This document shows positions 41,355 to 50,981 of a stretch of DNA of 64,000 nt, piece after piece (the stretch's first letter is position 1; every line of letters starts with the position of its first letter). The DNA comes from Citrobacter telavivensis. Lineage in GTDB: Bacteria > Pseudomonadota > Gammaproteobacteria > Enterobacterales > Enterobacteriaceae. A model generated the notes under the pieces. It did not search any database. It worked only from the letters and a program-made list of their open reading frames with translations, and was not told the DNA's origin. Where the stretch lies: positions 2,914,001 through 2,978,000 of the forward strand of contig CP045205.1 in the NCBI GenBank assembly GCA_009363175.1. The letters run 5' to 3'. A program made the position numbers and the translations under genes.

Positions 41355-43952
41355 ATGGGTAAAGCTCTTGTCATCGTTGAGTCCCCGGCAAAAGCCAAAA
41401 CGATCAACAAGTATCTGGGTAATGACTACGTGGTTAAGTCCAGCGTTGGTCATATCCGTGATTTGCCGACCAGTGGCTCAGCAGCTAAAAAGAGCGCCGA
41501 CTCTACCTCCACCAAAACGGCTAAAAAGCCCAAAAAGGATGAACGTGGCGCGCTCGTCAACCGTATGGGGGTTGATCCGTGGCACAACTGGGACGCGCAC
41601 TATGAGGTGCTGCCCGGTAAAGAGAAGGTCGTCTCTGAACTGAAACAACTGGCTGAAAAAGCCGACCACATCTATCTCGCAACCGACCTTGACCGCGAAG
41701 GGGAAGCCATTGCATGGCACCTGCGGGAAGTGATCGGTGGTGATGAGTCGCGTTACAGTCGCGTGGTGTTTAACGAAATTACGAAGAATGCGATTCGTCA
41801 GGCATTTGAAAAGCCGGGCGAACTGAACATTGATCGAGTAAACGCTCAGCAGGCGCGTCGCTTTATGGACCGCGTGGTGGGGTATATGGTCTCGCCGCTG
41901 TTGTGGAAGAAGATTGCCCGCGGCCTGTCAGCTGGTCGCGTACAGTCCGTGGCGGTGCGTCTGGTCGTTGAGCGTGAGCGCGAAATTAAAGCGTTTGTTC
42001 CGGAAGAGTTCTGGGAAATTGACGCCAACACCACTACGCCTTCCGGCGACGCGCTGCCCTTGCAGGTGACCCATCAGAACGATAAGCCGTTCCGTCCGGT
42101 GAATCGCGAGCAGACGCTTGCGGCGGTGAGCCTGCTGGAGAAAGCGCGCTACAGCGTTCTGGAACGTGAAGACAAGCCGACCAGCAGCAAGCCGGGCGCG
42201 CCGTTTATCACCTCCACCCTGCAACAGGCGGCCAGTACGCGTCTCGGTTTTGGTGTGAAAAAGACCATGATGATGGCGCAGCGTCTGTACGAAGCGGGCT
42301 ACATCACTTATATGCGTACCGACTCGACCAACCTGAGTCAGGACGCCGTAAACATGGTGCGCGGTTATATCGGCGACAATTTTGGCAAGAAATATTTGCC
42401 AGAAAGTCCGAATCAGTACGCCAGCAAAGAAAACTCACAGGAAGCGCACGAAGCGATTCGTCCTTCTGATGTCTCCGTGCTGGCGGAAACGCTGAAGGAT
42501 ATGGAAGCCGATGCGCAGAAACTGTATCAACTGATCTGGCGTCAGTTTGTCGCCTGTCAGATGACGCCGGCGCAGTACGACTCCACCACGCTGACCGTTG
42601 GCGCGGGCGATTTCCGTCTGAAGGCGCGCGGTCGTATTCTTCGCTTCGACGGCTGGACGAAGGTGATGCCAGCGCTGCGTAAAGGTGACGAAGACCGGAC
42701 GCTGCCGGCAGTCAATAAAGGCGATGCGCTGTCTCTGGTTGAACTGACCCCGGCTCAGCACTTCACCAAACCACCGGCGCGCTTCAGCGAAGCCTCGCTG
42801 GTGAAAGAGCTGGAAAAACGTGGAATTGGCCGCCCGTCGACCTATGCGTCGATCATTTCGACCATCCAGGATCGTGGCTATGTGCGCGTGGAAAACCGTC
42901 GCTTCTATGCGGAAAAAATGGGTGAGATTGTCACCGACCGCCTGGAAGAGAATTTCCGCGAGCTGATGAACTACGATTTCACCGCGCAGATGGAAAACAG
43001 CCTCGATCAGGTCGCGAATCACGAAACCGAATGGAAAGGCGTGCTCGACAACTTCTTCAGTGATTTTACTCAGCAACTGGACAAAGCTGAGAAGGATCCG
43101 GAAGAAGGGGGGATGCGTCCGAACCAGATGGTGTTGACCAGCATCGACTGCCCAACCTGCGGGCGTAAAATGGGGATTCGTACCGCCAGTACCGGCGTGT
43201 TCCTCGGTTGCTCCGGCTATGCGCTGTCGCCGAAAGAGCGCTGCAAAACCACCATTAATCTGGTGCCGGAAAACGAAGTCCTGAACGTGCTGGAAGGTGA
43301 TGACGCGGAAACCAATGCCCTGCGCGCCAAGCGTCGTTGTCAGAAGTGCGGCACGGCGATGGACAGCTACCTGATCGATCCGAAGCGTAAGCTGCACGTC
43401 TGTGGTAATAACCCGACCTGCGACGGCTACGAGATCGAAGAGGGCGAATTCCGCATCAAAGGGTATGACGGTCCAATCGTCGAGTGCGAAAAATGTGGTT
43501 CTGAGATGCACCTGAAGATGGGGCGTTTCGGTAAGTACATGGCCTGTACCAACGACGAGTGCAAAAACACCCGTAAAATCCTGCGTAACGGTGAGGTTGC
43601 GCCGCCGAAAGAAGATCCGGTTCCGCTGCCAGAGTTGCCGTGTGAAAAATCGGATGCGTATTTCGTGCTGCGTGATGGTGCCGCCGGGGTGTTCCTGGCC
43701 GCCAATACCTTCCCGAAATCCCGTGAAACGCGTGCGCCGCTGGTGGAAGAGTTGTTCCGCTTCCGTGACCGCCTGCCGGAAAAACTGCGTTATCTGGCCG
43801 ATGCGCCTCAGCAGGATCCTGAAGGCAATAAAACGCTGGTGCGTTTTAGCCGTAAGACCAAGCAGCAGTATGTTGCCGCTGAAAAGGACGGGAAAGCGAC
43901 CGGCTGGTCAGCCTTCTTTGTTGATGGCAAATGGGTTGAAGGCAAGAAGTAA
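41355..43952 (+). CDS. topA: DNA topoisomerase I
   Basis: Type IA topoisomerase that relaxes negative supercoils. The 865 residues match E. coli. The TOPRIM domain (about 3-150) opens with VIVESPAKAKT and has the acidic DLDREGEA; the active-site tyrosine is in YITYMRTDSTN (about 319). The C-terminal part has three tetra-cysteine zinc ribbons (CPTC...C, CQKCG...C, CEKCG...C) and further ssDNA-binding domains. The frame also allows a GTG two codons earlier (41349); ATG 41355 is the family start. Confidence 0.98.
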   Translation: MGKALVIVESPAKAKTINKYLGNDYVVKSSVGHIRDLPTSGSAAKKSADSTSTKTAKKPKKDERGALVNRMGVDPWHNWDAHYEVLPGKEKVVSELKQLAEKADHIYLATDLDREGEAIAWHLREVIGGDESRYSRVVFNEITKNAIRQAFEKPGELNIDRVNAQQARRFMDRVVGYMVSPLLWKKIARGLSAGRVQSVAVRLVVEREREIKAFVPEEFWEIDANTTTPSGDALPLQVTHQNDKPFRPVNREQTLAAVSLLEKARYSVLEREDKPTSSKPGAPFITSTLQQAASTRLGFGVKKTMMMAQRLYEAGYITYMRTDSTNLSQDAVNMVRGYIGDNFGKKYLPESPNQYASKENSQEAHEAIRPSDVSVLAETLKDMEADAQKLYQLIWRQFVACQMTPAQYDSTTLTVGAGDFRLKARGRILRFDGWTKVMPALRKGDEDRTLPAVNKGDALSLVELTPAQHFTKPPARFSEASLVKELEKRGIGRPSTYASIISTIQDRGYVRVENRRFYAEKMGEIVTDRLEENFRELMNYDFTAQMENSLDQVANHETEWKGVLDNFFSDFTQQLDKAEKDPEEGGMRPNQMVLTSIDCPTCGRKMGIRTASTGVFLGCSGYALSPKERCKTTINLVPENEVLNVLEGDDAETNALRAKRRCQKCGTAMDSYLIDPKRKLHVCGNNPTCDGYEIEEGEFRIKGYDGPIVECEKCGSEMHLKMGRFGKYMACTNDECKNTRKILRNGEVAPPKEDPVPLPELPCEKSDAYFVLRDGAAGVFLAANTFPKSRETRAPLVEELFRFRDRLPEKLRYLADAPQQDPEGNKTLVRFSRKTKQQYVAAEKDGKATGWSAFFVDGKWVEGKK

Positions 43953-43978
43953 TCGCCCACGGTTCTGTCGTTGTGAAG

Positions 43979-44007
43979 AGGGTCGCGTAAGCGGCCCTTT
44001 TTTTGTT
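43979..44007 (+). terminator. topA terminator
   Basis: Stem AGGGTCGC / GCGGCCCT (one G-T pair) with a GTAA loop, then seven T residues, 27 bases past the topA stop. Confidence 0.88.
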
Positions 44008-44168
44008 TTTATTGCGGGCTTATTATTTTTTAGTCATCCCTATACAGTCTGGCTATTAATGATATAGTGGTTATAGTTAATGGCTTTTTTATTATTAAAT
44101 CGTATTAGCAGCGCCCCTCAGCCTGCTCTGAAACGATGACTTGATGGCGCTAATCTGGATGGTTTAAC

Positions 44169-45143
44169 ATGAAATTACAGCAGCTTCGCTACATCGTTGA
44201 GGTGGTTAACCACAACCTTAACGTCTCCTCCACCGCGGAAGGACTTTATACCTCGCAGCCGGGTATCAGTAAGCAGGTCCGCATGCTGGAAGATGAACTT
44301 GGCATCCAGATTTTTGCCCGTAGCGGTAAGCATCTGACTCAGGTGACGCCAGCAGGCCAGGAGATAATCCGCATTGCGCGCGAAGTGCTCTCCAAAGTGG
44401 ATGCGATAAAGTCGGTTGCCGGTGAGCATACCTGGCCGGATAAAGGCTCACTTTATATCGCGACGACGCATACTCAGGCACGTTATGCGTTGCCGAACGT
44501 GATTAAAGGTTTTATAGAGCGCTATCCGCGCGTGTCGTTGCATATGCATCAGGGATCGCCGACGCAGATTGCTGAGGCGGTTTCGAAAGGTAATGCCGAT
44601 TTTGCCATCGCTACGGAAGCGCTGCATCTGTATGACGATCTGGTGATGTTGCCATGCTATCACTGGAATCGCTCGATTGTGGTGACGCCCGAACATCCGC
44701 TCGCCAATAAAGCCTCAGTGTCTATTGAAGAACTGGCGCAGTATCCGTTGGTGACGTACACCTTTGGCTTTACCGGTCGTTCCGAACTGGATACCGCCTT
44801 TAACCGCGCAGGGCTGACGCCACGTATTGTTTTCACGGCGACTGATGCGGATGTGATCAAAACCTACGTGCGTTTAGGCTTAGGGGTAGGGGTGATCGCC
44901 AGCATGGCGGTTGATCCACTGTCGGACCCGGATCTGGTTCGCGTGGATGCGCACGATGTCTTCAGCCACAGCACGACCAAAATCGGTTTCCGTCGCAGCA
45001 CGTTCCTGCGCAGTTACATGTATGATTTCATTCAACGTTTCGCACCGCATTTGACGCGTGACGTGGTGGATACCGCCGTGGCATTGCGCTCGAATGAAGA
45101 AATTGAAGAGATGTTTAAAGATATAAAATTGCCTGAAAAGTAA
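44169..45143 (+). CDS. cysB: CysB, LysR-type master regulator of cysteine synthesis
   Basis: Activates sulfate and thiosulfate uptake and cysteine genes with N-acetylserine or O-acetylserine as inducer. The 324-residue protein has the winged-helix domain (1-60, with GLYTSQPGISKQVRMLEDELG) and the periplasmic-binding-like effector domain including THTQARYALP, part of the ligand pocket. YciW, encoded at 59471, is described as CysB-controlled in E. coli. Confidence 0.97.
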   Translation: MKLQQLRYIVEVVNHNLNVSSTAEGLYTSQPGISKQVRMLEDELGIQIFARSGKHLTQVTPAGQEIIRIAREVLSKVDAIKSVAGEHTWPDKGSLYIATTHTQARYALPNVIKGFIERYPRVSLHMHQGSPTQIAEAVSKGNADFAIATEALHLYDDLVMLPCYHWNRSIVVTPEHPLANKASVSIEELAQYPLVTYTFGFTGRSELDTAFNRAGLTPRIVFTATDADVIKTYVRLGLGVGVIASMAVDPLSDPDLVRVDAHDVFSHSTTKIGFRRSTFLRSYMYDFIQRFAPHLTRDVVDTAVALRSNEEIEEMFKDIKLPEK

Positions 45144-45158
45144 TTGCCACAGAAACAG

Positions 45159-45195
45159 TCGGTATCTTTTGTTCGCAGGGGATACCGAAAGTTTT
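45159..45195 (+). terminator. cysB terminator
   Basis: Perfect 8-base stem TCGGTATC / GATACCGA with a 14-base loop, then AAGTTTTAATT, 16 bases past cysB. The rest of the 320-base gap up to ymiA is AT-rich; I see no other gene in it. Confidence 0.6.
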
Positions 45196-45463
45196 AATTA
45201 AATCACAATTCTGTTTATTAAGGCTGACGTAATAATAATATCCATACGGGAGTTATGGATAATCAGTCGTAAAGTAGTGTCTTATTCCCCGCCTCGCAAA
45301 TTTCCTATTCCAAATATTTATTTTCGATCAAAAGATTGATTTATTCACTGGAAACGATTCGTAAATTCACTGGATTTTTGACTAAAGTTTCATTAGGATT
45401 TGTCTCATCTGATGATTAATTGTACCGATTGTTGGTGCTTAAATGATAAGTGATGTCGATTGT

Positions 45464-45604
45464 ATGAGGTTAGCAATGCCGTCTGAAAACCAGGAACCAC
45501 GTCGGGACCCTGAGATGAAACGCAAAGCATGGCTTGCGGTTTTCCTGGGCTCAGCGCTGTTTTGGGTCGTGATTGCACTGTTGATCTGGAATGCCTGGGG
45601 GTAA
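45464..45604 (+). CDS. ymiA: YmiA, small membrane protein
   Basis: A 46-residue protein: a charged N-terminal half (PRRDPEMKRK) and a single membrane helix (AWLAVFLGSALFWVVIALLI, about 22-41). Nearly the same as E. coli YmiA, which supports it as a real gene. Function is unknown. It begins a string of three very small genes before acnA; yciX starts two bases after its stop. Confidence 0.88.
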   Translation: MRLAMPSENQEPRRDPEMKRKAWLAVFLGSALFWVVIALLIWNAWG

Positions 45605-45606
45605 AC

Positions 45607-45786
45607 ATGGTTGTTCACGACTCACAACAGACGTCTTTACCCACATGTCACTCTGGTGACACGGTGCGAGAAACGAAAAAAGGCGCGTGCGTGAAAACGG
45701 TTCCCGAAAACTGGAAGTTGACTCAGCAACAGCAAGCATTTATTGCGTTATTCGACGAAGACGAAGACGAACAACAGAAACAATAA
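45607..45786 (+). CDS. yciX: YciX, small protein
   Basis: A 59-residue protein starting MVVHDSQQTSLPTCHSGDTV at ATG 45607, two bases after ymiA, and ending in an acidic tail (DEDEDEQQKQ). Two cysteines (TCHSGD and GACVK) are present. It resembles E. coli YciX but the tail seems a few residues longer. Translational coupling with ymiA is likely. Function is unknown. Confidence 0.85.
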   Translation: MVVHDSQQTSLPTCHSGDTVRETKKGACVKTVPENWKLTQQQQAFIALFDEDEDEQQKQ

Positions 45787-45915
45787 TCGTCCCCATTCTT
45801 ATTACCGTTTTTTTGTACTGACAAATTATTGCGGTACGCTTTCACATATACACCACAGCAATAAATAGTTGAGAAAGTCTCAACACAATGTATTAAACAA
45901 AAACGGGTGTAGCCG

Positions 45916-46011
45916 ATGCTTAGTGCAAATATGAAATACTGGTCCTGGATGGGCGCATTTTCCGTCTCGCTGCTCTTTTGGGCTGAACTGTTCTGGATGG
46001 TGATGAATTAA
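45916..46011 (+). CDS. ymiC: YmiC, 31-residue membrane peptide
   Basis: A 31-codon gene reading MLSANMKYWSWMGAFSVSLL followed by FWAELFWMVMN, almost entirely one membrane helix with five aromatic Trp or Tyr residues. Position and sequence agree with the small E. coli protein YmiC upstream of acnA. An intrinsic terminator follows five bases after the stop, which supports it as a discrete transcription unit. Confidence 0.8.
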   Translation: MLSANMKYWSWMGAFSVSLLFWAELFWMVMN

Positions 46012-46015
46012 TCTC

Positions 46016-46046
46016 AAACCTCGCTGCGGCGAGGTTTTCGTTTTCT
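46016..46046 (+). terminator. ymiC terminator
   Basis: Perfect stem AACCTCGC / GCGAGGTT with a TGCG loop, then TTCGTTTTC. Confidence 0.85.
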
Positions 46047-46218
46047 CTCTTTCATACACTCGTTCGTCCGCGCTTCTGTACCCTCTGTCCCCATTGTTCG
46101 GTTTCTCCTCTTTTATCAATTCGGGTTGTTATCAAAACGTTACAGTGTGTTTGTGTTATCTTTAATATTCACCCTGAAGAGAATCAGGGCATCGCAACCC
46201 TGTCATTAAGGAGGAGCT

Positions 46219-48894
46219 ATGTCGTCAACCCTACGAGAAGCCAGTAAGGATACACTGCAGGCCAAAGACAAAACCTACCACTACTACAGTCTGCCGCTGG
46301 CTGCGAAATCTCTGGGCGATATCACCCGTCTGCCCAAATCACTGAAAGTCTTACTGGAAAACCTGTTGCGCTGTCAGGACGGCGATTCCGTCACACAAGA
46401 GGATATTCAGGCGCTGGCAGGGTGGCTAAAGCGCGCCCATGCCGATCGCGAAATTGCCTACCGTCCTGCACGCGTGTTGATGCAGGACTTTACCGGCGTC
46501 CCGGCGGTGGTGGATCTCGCCGCGATGCGCGAAGCGGTGAAACGCCTGGGCGGCGATACCGCGAAAGTGAACCCCCTGTCGCCGGTGGATCTGGTTATTG
46601 ACCACTCCGTCACCGTTGACCATTTTGGCGATGACGATGCGTTCGAAGAGAACGTGCGCCTCGAAATGGAGCGTAACCACGAGCGCTATGTGTTCCTGAA
46701 ATGGGGCCAGCAGGCCTTCAGTCGCTTTAGCGTGGTACCGCCGGGAACCGGCATTTGCCACCAGGTTAACCTGGAATACCTCGGCAAAGCGGTCTGGAGC
46801 GAGCTGCAGGACGGTGAATGGCTGGCTTATCCGGATACGCTGGTCGGCACTGACTCACACACCACCATGATTAACGGTCTGGGCGTTCTGGGCTGGGGCG
46901 TGGGCGGTATAGAGGCTGAAGCGGCGATGCTGGGACAACCTGTTTCGATGCTGATCCCGGATGTGGTGGGCTTCAAACTGACTGGAAAACTGCGTGAGGG
47001 GATTACCGCAACGGATCTCGTGTTGACCGTCACTCAGATGCTGCGTAAGCACGGCGTGGTCGGAAAATTTGTCGAATTTTATGGCGACGGCCTGGACTCC
47101 TTACCGTTGGCTGACCGCGCCACCATCGCCAATATGTCGCCGGAATATGGCGCGACCTGCGGCTTCTTCCCGATCGATGGCGTGACGTTGGACTACATGC
47201 GCTTGAGCGGGCGCAGTGAAGATCAAATCGAACTGGTTGAAAAATACGCGAAAGTGCAGGGCATGTGGCGTAACTCCGGCGATGAACCGGTCTTCACCAG
47301 TACCCTGGCGCTGGATATGAATGATGTCGAGGCGAGCCTTGCCGGACCGAAACGTCCGCAGGATCGCGTCGCGCTGGGCGATGTGCCGAAAGCCTTTGCC
47401 GCCAGCAGTGAGCTGGAACTGAACACCGCGCAGAAAGATCGTCAACCCGTGGAGTACGTGCTGAACGGCCAGTCATACCAACTCCCTGACGGGGCTGTGG
47501 TGATTTCGGCGATAACGTCCTGCACCAACACCTCTAACCCGAGCGTGCTGATGGCGGCGGGTCTGTTGGCGAAAAACGCGGTGACGTTGGGACTGAAACG
47601 TCAGCCGTGGGTGAAAGCCTCGCTGGCACCGGGGTCGAAAGTGGTGTCGGATTATCTGGCCAAGGCGAAACTGACGCCGTATCTCGATGAACTGGGCTTT
47701 AACCTGGTGGGATATGGCTGCACGACCTGTATTGGTAACTCAGGGCCGCTGCCGGAACCTATCGAAACCGCGATTAAGAAGGGCGATCTGACCGTTGGCG
47801 CCGTGCTGTCAGGCAACCGTAACTTTGAAGGTCGTATCCACCCGCTGGTGAAAACCAACTGGCTGGCGTCTCCGCCGCTGGTGGTCGCCTATGCCCTCGC
47901 GGGCAACATGAACATCAACCTGGCGAAAGATCCGCTCGGTCATGACCGCAAAGGCGATCCGGTCTACCTGAAAGATATCTGGCCGTCGGCGCAGGAAATT
48001 GCCCGTGCGGTGGCGTTGGTCTCCTCAGAGATGTTCCACAAAGAATATGCGGAGGTGTTCGAAGGGACGCCAGAGTGGAAAGCGATCAACGTTGACCGCT
48101 CAGACACCTACGGCTGGCAAAACGATTCGACCTACATTCGCCTGTCGCCGTTCTTTGACGAGATGCAGGCGCAGCCCGCACCGGTGACCGATATTCACGG
48201 CGCACGCATTCTGGCGATGCTGGGGGATTCGGTGACCACCGACCACATTTCCCCTGCCGGGAGCATTAAGGCCGACAGTCCTGCCGGGCGTTATCTGCAA
48301 AGCCGCGGCGTGGAGCGCAAAGACTTTAACTCCTATGGCTCACGACGTGGGAATCATGAGGTGATGATGCGCGGGACGTTCGCCAACATTCGCATCCGTA
48401 ACGAAATGGTGCCGGGTGTGGAAGGGGGAATGACGCGGCATCTTCCCGGCACGGAGGTGCTGTCTATCTATGACGCGGCAATGCAGTATCAGCAGGAGAA
48501 CATTCCGCTGGCGGTGATTGCCGGCAAAGAGTACGGTTCGGGTTCCAGTCGTGACTGGGCTGCTAAAGGGCCGCGACTGCTGGGGATTCGCGTGGTCATC
48601 GCGGAGTCGTTCGAACGAATCCACCGCTCTAACCTGATTGGGATGGGTATCCTGCCTCTGGAATTTCCGCAGGGTGTGACGCGAAAAACGCTGGGGCTGA
48701 CCGGGGAAGAGGCAATTGACATTGCCGATCTGCAAAAACTGAAACCTGGCGCGACGGTGCCGGTGACGTTAACCCGGGCTGACGGGCACAAAGAGGTGGT
48801 GCAGTGCCGCTGTCGTATCGATACGGCGACCGAGTTAACCTACTACCAGAACGACGGTATCTTGCATTATGTGATTCGCAATATGCTGAAGTAA
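46219..48894 (+). CDS. acnA: Aconitate hydratase A
   Basis: The stationary-phase and oxidative-stress aconitase, interconverting citrate and isocitrate. The 891-residue protein has the three [4Fe-4S] cysteines in SCTNTSNPS and GCTTCIGNSG, the swivel domain after a linker near residue 680, and the GSSRDWAAKGP motif. GGAGGAG lies 8 bases upstream of ATG 46219. In E. coli it is under SoxRS, RpoS, CRP and Fur; no single site can be pinned here. Confidence 0.98.
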   Translation: MSSTLREASKDTLQAKDKTYHYYSLPLAAKSLGDITRLPKSLKVLLENLLRCQDGDSVTQEDIQALAGWLKRAHADREIAYRPARVLMQDFTGVPAVVDLAAMREAVKRLGGDTAKVNPLSPVDLVIDHSVTVDHFGDDDAFEENVRLEMERNHERYVFLKWGQQAFSRFSVVPPGTGICHQVNLEYLGKAVWSELQDGEWLAYPDTLVGTDSHTTMINGLGVLGWGVGGIEAEAAMLGQPVSMLIPDVVGFKLTGKLREGITATDLVLTVTQMLRKHGVVGKFVEFYGDGLDSLPLADRATIANMSPEYGATCGFFPIDGVTLDYMRLSGRSEDQIELVEKYAKVQGMWRNSGDEPVFTSTLALDMNDVEASLAGPKRPQDRVALGDVPKAFAASSELELNTAQKDRQPVEYVLNGQSYQLPDGAVVISAITSCTNTSNPSVLMAAGLLAKNAVTLGLKRQPWVKASLAPGSKVVSDYLAKAKLTPYLDELGFNLVGYGCTTCIGNSGPLPEPIETAIKKGDLTVGAVLSGNRNFEGRIHPLVKTNWLASPPLVVAYALAGNMNINLAKDPLGHDRKGDPVYLKDIWPSAQEIARAVALVSSEMFHKEYAEVFEGTPEWKAINVDRSDTYGWQNDSTYIRLSPFFDEMQAQPAPVTDIHGARILAMLGDSVTTDHISPAGSIKADSPAGRYLQSRGVERKDFNSYGSRRGNHEVMMRGTFANIRIRNEMVPGVEGGMTRHLPGTEVLSIYDAAMQYQQENIPLAVIAGKEYGSGSSRDWAAKGPRLLGIRVVIAESFERIHRSNLIGMGILPLEFPQGVTRKTLGLTGEEAIDIADLQKLKPGATVPVTLTRADGHKEVVQCRCRIDTATELTYYQNDGILHYVIRNMLK

Positions 48895-48900
48895 GCGATA

Positions 48901-48934
48901 AAAAAAGCCTGCATGACACGATGCAGGCTTTTTT
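48901..48934. terminator. Bidirectional acnA/ribA terminator
   Basis: Perfect 14-base stem AAAAAAGCCTGCAT / ATGCAGGCTTTTTT with a 6-base loop between convergent genes. Confidence 0.93.
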
Positions 48935-48964
48935 AAAGCATTGCTTTTAACGTATTCGTATTGC

Positions 48965-49555
48965 TTATTTACTCAACAGGTGGCCCATCTTGGCGGCTTT
49001 GGTATCCAGATAATGTTCATTATTGGGATTACGGCCAACAATCAGCGGGACCCGCTCCACAATATTAATTCCCGCTTCACTGAGAATTTCGACTTTCTTC
49101 GGGTTATTGGTGAGCAGACGCACTTCATCAACGCCCAGCAGCTTGAACATATCGGCGCAGAGGGTGAAATCACGTTCATCTGCGGCAAAACCCAACTGAT
49201 GATTGGCCTCTACGGTGTCGTAGCCCTGGTCCTGCAACGCGTAGGCGCGAATCTTATTGAGAAGGCCAATGTTACGTCCTTCCTGACGATGATAAAGCAG
49301 AATTCCGCGTCCTTCTTCCGCGATATGCGTCAGGGCGGCTTCCAGCTGAAAACCACAGTCGCAGCGCAGACTGAACAGGGCATCGCCCGTCAGACATTCT
49401 GAATGGACACGGGCCAGAACCGGCGTCTGACCAGAAATATCACCATACACTAACGCGACGTGATCGTGCCCGGTTGCCAGTTCTTCAAATCCCACCATCA
49501 GGAAATCGCCCCATGGGGTTGGCAGTTTGGCTTCTGCCACTCGTTTAAGCTGCAT
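48965..49555 (-). CDS. ribA: GTP cyclohydrolase II
   Basis: First committed enzyme of riboflavin synthesis; opens GTP to a diaminopyrimidine. The 196-residue protein has the zinc cysteines in ECLTGDALFSLRCDCGFQL (about 54, 65 and 67), the EGRG and RQEGR catalytic and GTP-binding residues, and NPKK. Length equals E. coli. It is divergent from pgpB. No FMN riboswitch is evident upstream, as expected for enterobacterial ribA. Confidence 0.97.
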   Translation of the reverse strand: MQLKRVAEAKLPTPWGDFLMVGFEELATGHDHVALVYGDISGQTPVLARVHSECLTGDALFSLRCDCGFQLEAALTHIAEEGRGILLYHRQEGRNIGLLNKIRAYALQDQGYDTVEANHQLGFAADERDFTLCADMFKLLGVDEVRLLTNNPKKVEILSEAGINIVERVPLIVGRNPNNEHYLDTKAAKMGHLLSK

Positions 49556-49751
49556 GTGTTTCTCCAGATAATGCCGGCACGCGATGTAGTGCCGTTGCCT
49601 GTTGGCTTATCTTCTTATTTTGCCATAAGGCAACGGACTTCACCTAATCGCTGCCGCCCAATCGTCATGCGAATGGCACAAATCTGTCAATTTCCCCGAA
49701 CAGGGGATTTTTCGGTTATGATTGTGGCACTTATCCGTCAAAGAGGTATAC

Positions 49752-50516
49752 ATGCTGTCGATTGCAAAGCGTACTGCGGCTGGTGCGGGATTATTGCTGA
49801 TTATGCCCGTTGCCGTGTGGGTGTCCGGCTGGCGCTGGCAACCGGGTCAGGATTCCGGATGGCTAAAAGTGATGTACTGGATAACGGAAACGGTCACCCA
49901 ACCGTGGGGCATTATCACGCATGTCATTCTTTGCGGCTGGTTCCTCTGGTGCTTACGCTTTCGCCTTAAAGCAGCAGTGATGCTTTTTACCATTCTGGCG
50001 GGTGCTATCCTGATGGGTCAGGGCGTCAAGTCGTGGGTTAAGGACCAGGTACAGGAACCTCGTCCTTTCGTGATATGGCTGGAAAAAACGCATCATATCC
50101 CGGTTGATGAGTTCTACACTTTAAAACGTAAGGATCGCAGTGACCTGGTGAAGGCGCAACTCTCAACCCAGCAGAATATTCCGCTGTTTTTACGCCAGCA
50201 CTGGCAAAAAGAGACCGGGTTTGCGTTTCCGTCCGGTCACACGATGTTTGCCGCAAGCTGGGCGCTGCTCGCCGTGGGGTTATTGTGGCCGCGCCGGCGG
50301 ACAATGACGATTGCCCTTTTGCTGGTGTGGGCGACGGGCGTCATGGGCAGTCGTATGCTGTTGGGCATGCACTGGCCGCGCGATCTGGTGGTCGCGACGC
50401 TGATCTCCTGGGCGCTGGTAACGCTGGCGACCTGGCTTGCGCAGCGGTTCTGCGGGCCGCTCATGCCGCCGCCGGAAGAAAGGCAGGAGATTGTCGAACG
50501 CGAGCAAAACGGCTGA
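49752..50516 (+). CDS. pgpB: Phosphatidylglycerophosphatase B / undecaprenyl-diphosphatase
   Basis: Inner-membrane PAP2-type phosphatase acting on phosphatidylglycerophosphate, undecaprenyl diphosphate and other lipid phosphates. In 254 residues it has six hydrophobic segments and the full motif set: KDQVQEPRP, FPSGHTMF and SRMLLGMHWPRD, with active-site His in the second and third. I chose ATG 49752 with AGAGG upstream; the frame continues back to 49722 without similarity. Confidence 0.95.
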   Translation: MLSIAKRTAAGAGLLLIMPVAVWVSGWRWQPGQDSGWLKVMYWITETVTQPWGIITHVILCGWFLWCLRFRLKAAVMLFTILAGAILMGQGVKSWVKDQVQEPRPFVIWLEKTHHIPVDEFYTLKRKDRSDLVKAQLSTQQNIPLFLRQHWQKETGFAFPSGHTMFAASWALLAVGLLWPRRRTMTIALLLVWATGVMGSRMLLGMHWPRDLVVATLISWALVTLATWLAQRFCGPLMPPPEERQEIVEREQNG

Positions 50517-50666
50517 CCGGGGTTGATTTTACCCGGTTTGCCCTTAAATCATCCGATAGCCGACTGCTTTCCCATTTCGCAGACGCCGTGAAAATGGTAA
50601 TTTAAAAGGCTAAATGCGGTAAGTTGAACACGATTTATTCGCTTAAACCACATAACGGGAAGTAAT

Positions 50667-50975
50667 GTGAAATATTTACTCATTTTCTTACTGGTGTTGG
50701 CGATATTTGTTATCTCGGTAACATTGGGTGCGCAGAACGATCAACAGGTGACGTTTAATTATCTGTTGGCCCAGGGCGAGTATCGTATCTCAACCTTGCT
50801 GGCCGTTTTGTTCGCTGCAGGTTTCGCCATTGGTTGGTTGATCTGCGGTCTTTTCTGGCTGCGGGTTCGTGTTTCTCTGGTGCGTGCTGAACGTAAAATT
50901 AAACGACTGGAAAACCAGCTCTCGCCTGCGACCGACGTTGTGGTGACGCCTGGTACGTCGGTCGCGAAGGAATAA
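50667..50975 (+). CDS. lapA: LapA, lipopolysaccharide assembly protein A
   Basis: A 102-residue inner-membrane protein (YciS) with two helices (about 2-22 and 44-66) and a cytoplasmic coiled-coil-like tail (RVSLVRAERKIKRLENQL). It works with LapB in LPS assembly control. The start is GTG 50667 (KYLLIFLLVL), as in E. coli. lapB begins 6 bases after the stop, forming a tight operon. Confidence 0.95.
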   Translation: MKYLLIFLLVLAIFVISVTLGAQNDQQVTFNYLLAQGEYRISTLLAVLFAAGFAIGWLICGLFWLRVRVSLVRAERKIKRLENQLSPATDVVVTPGTSVAKE

Positions 50976-50981
50976 CCGTTT

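Noticed and set aside
42435..43511. 358-codon minus-strand frame opposite topA
   Set aside because: It mirrors the codon pattern of topA and shows no protein family features; a frame shadow.
48965..49751. FMN riboswitch at ribA
   Set aside because: The short ribA-pgpB gap shows no RFN-element sequence, and enterobacterial ribA normally lacks one.
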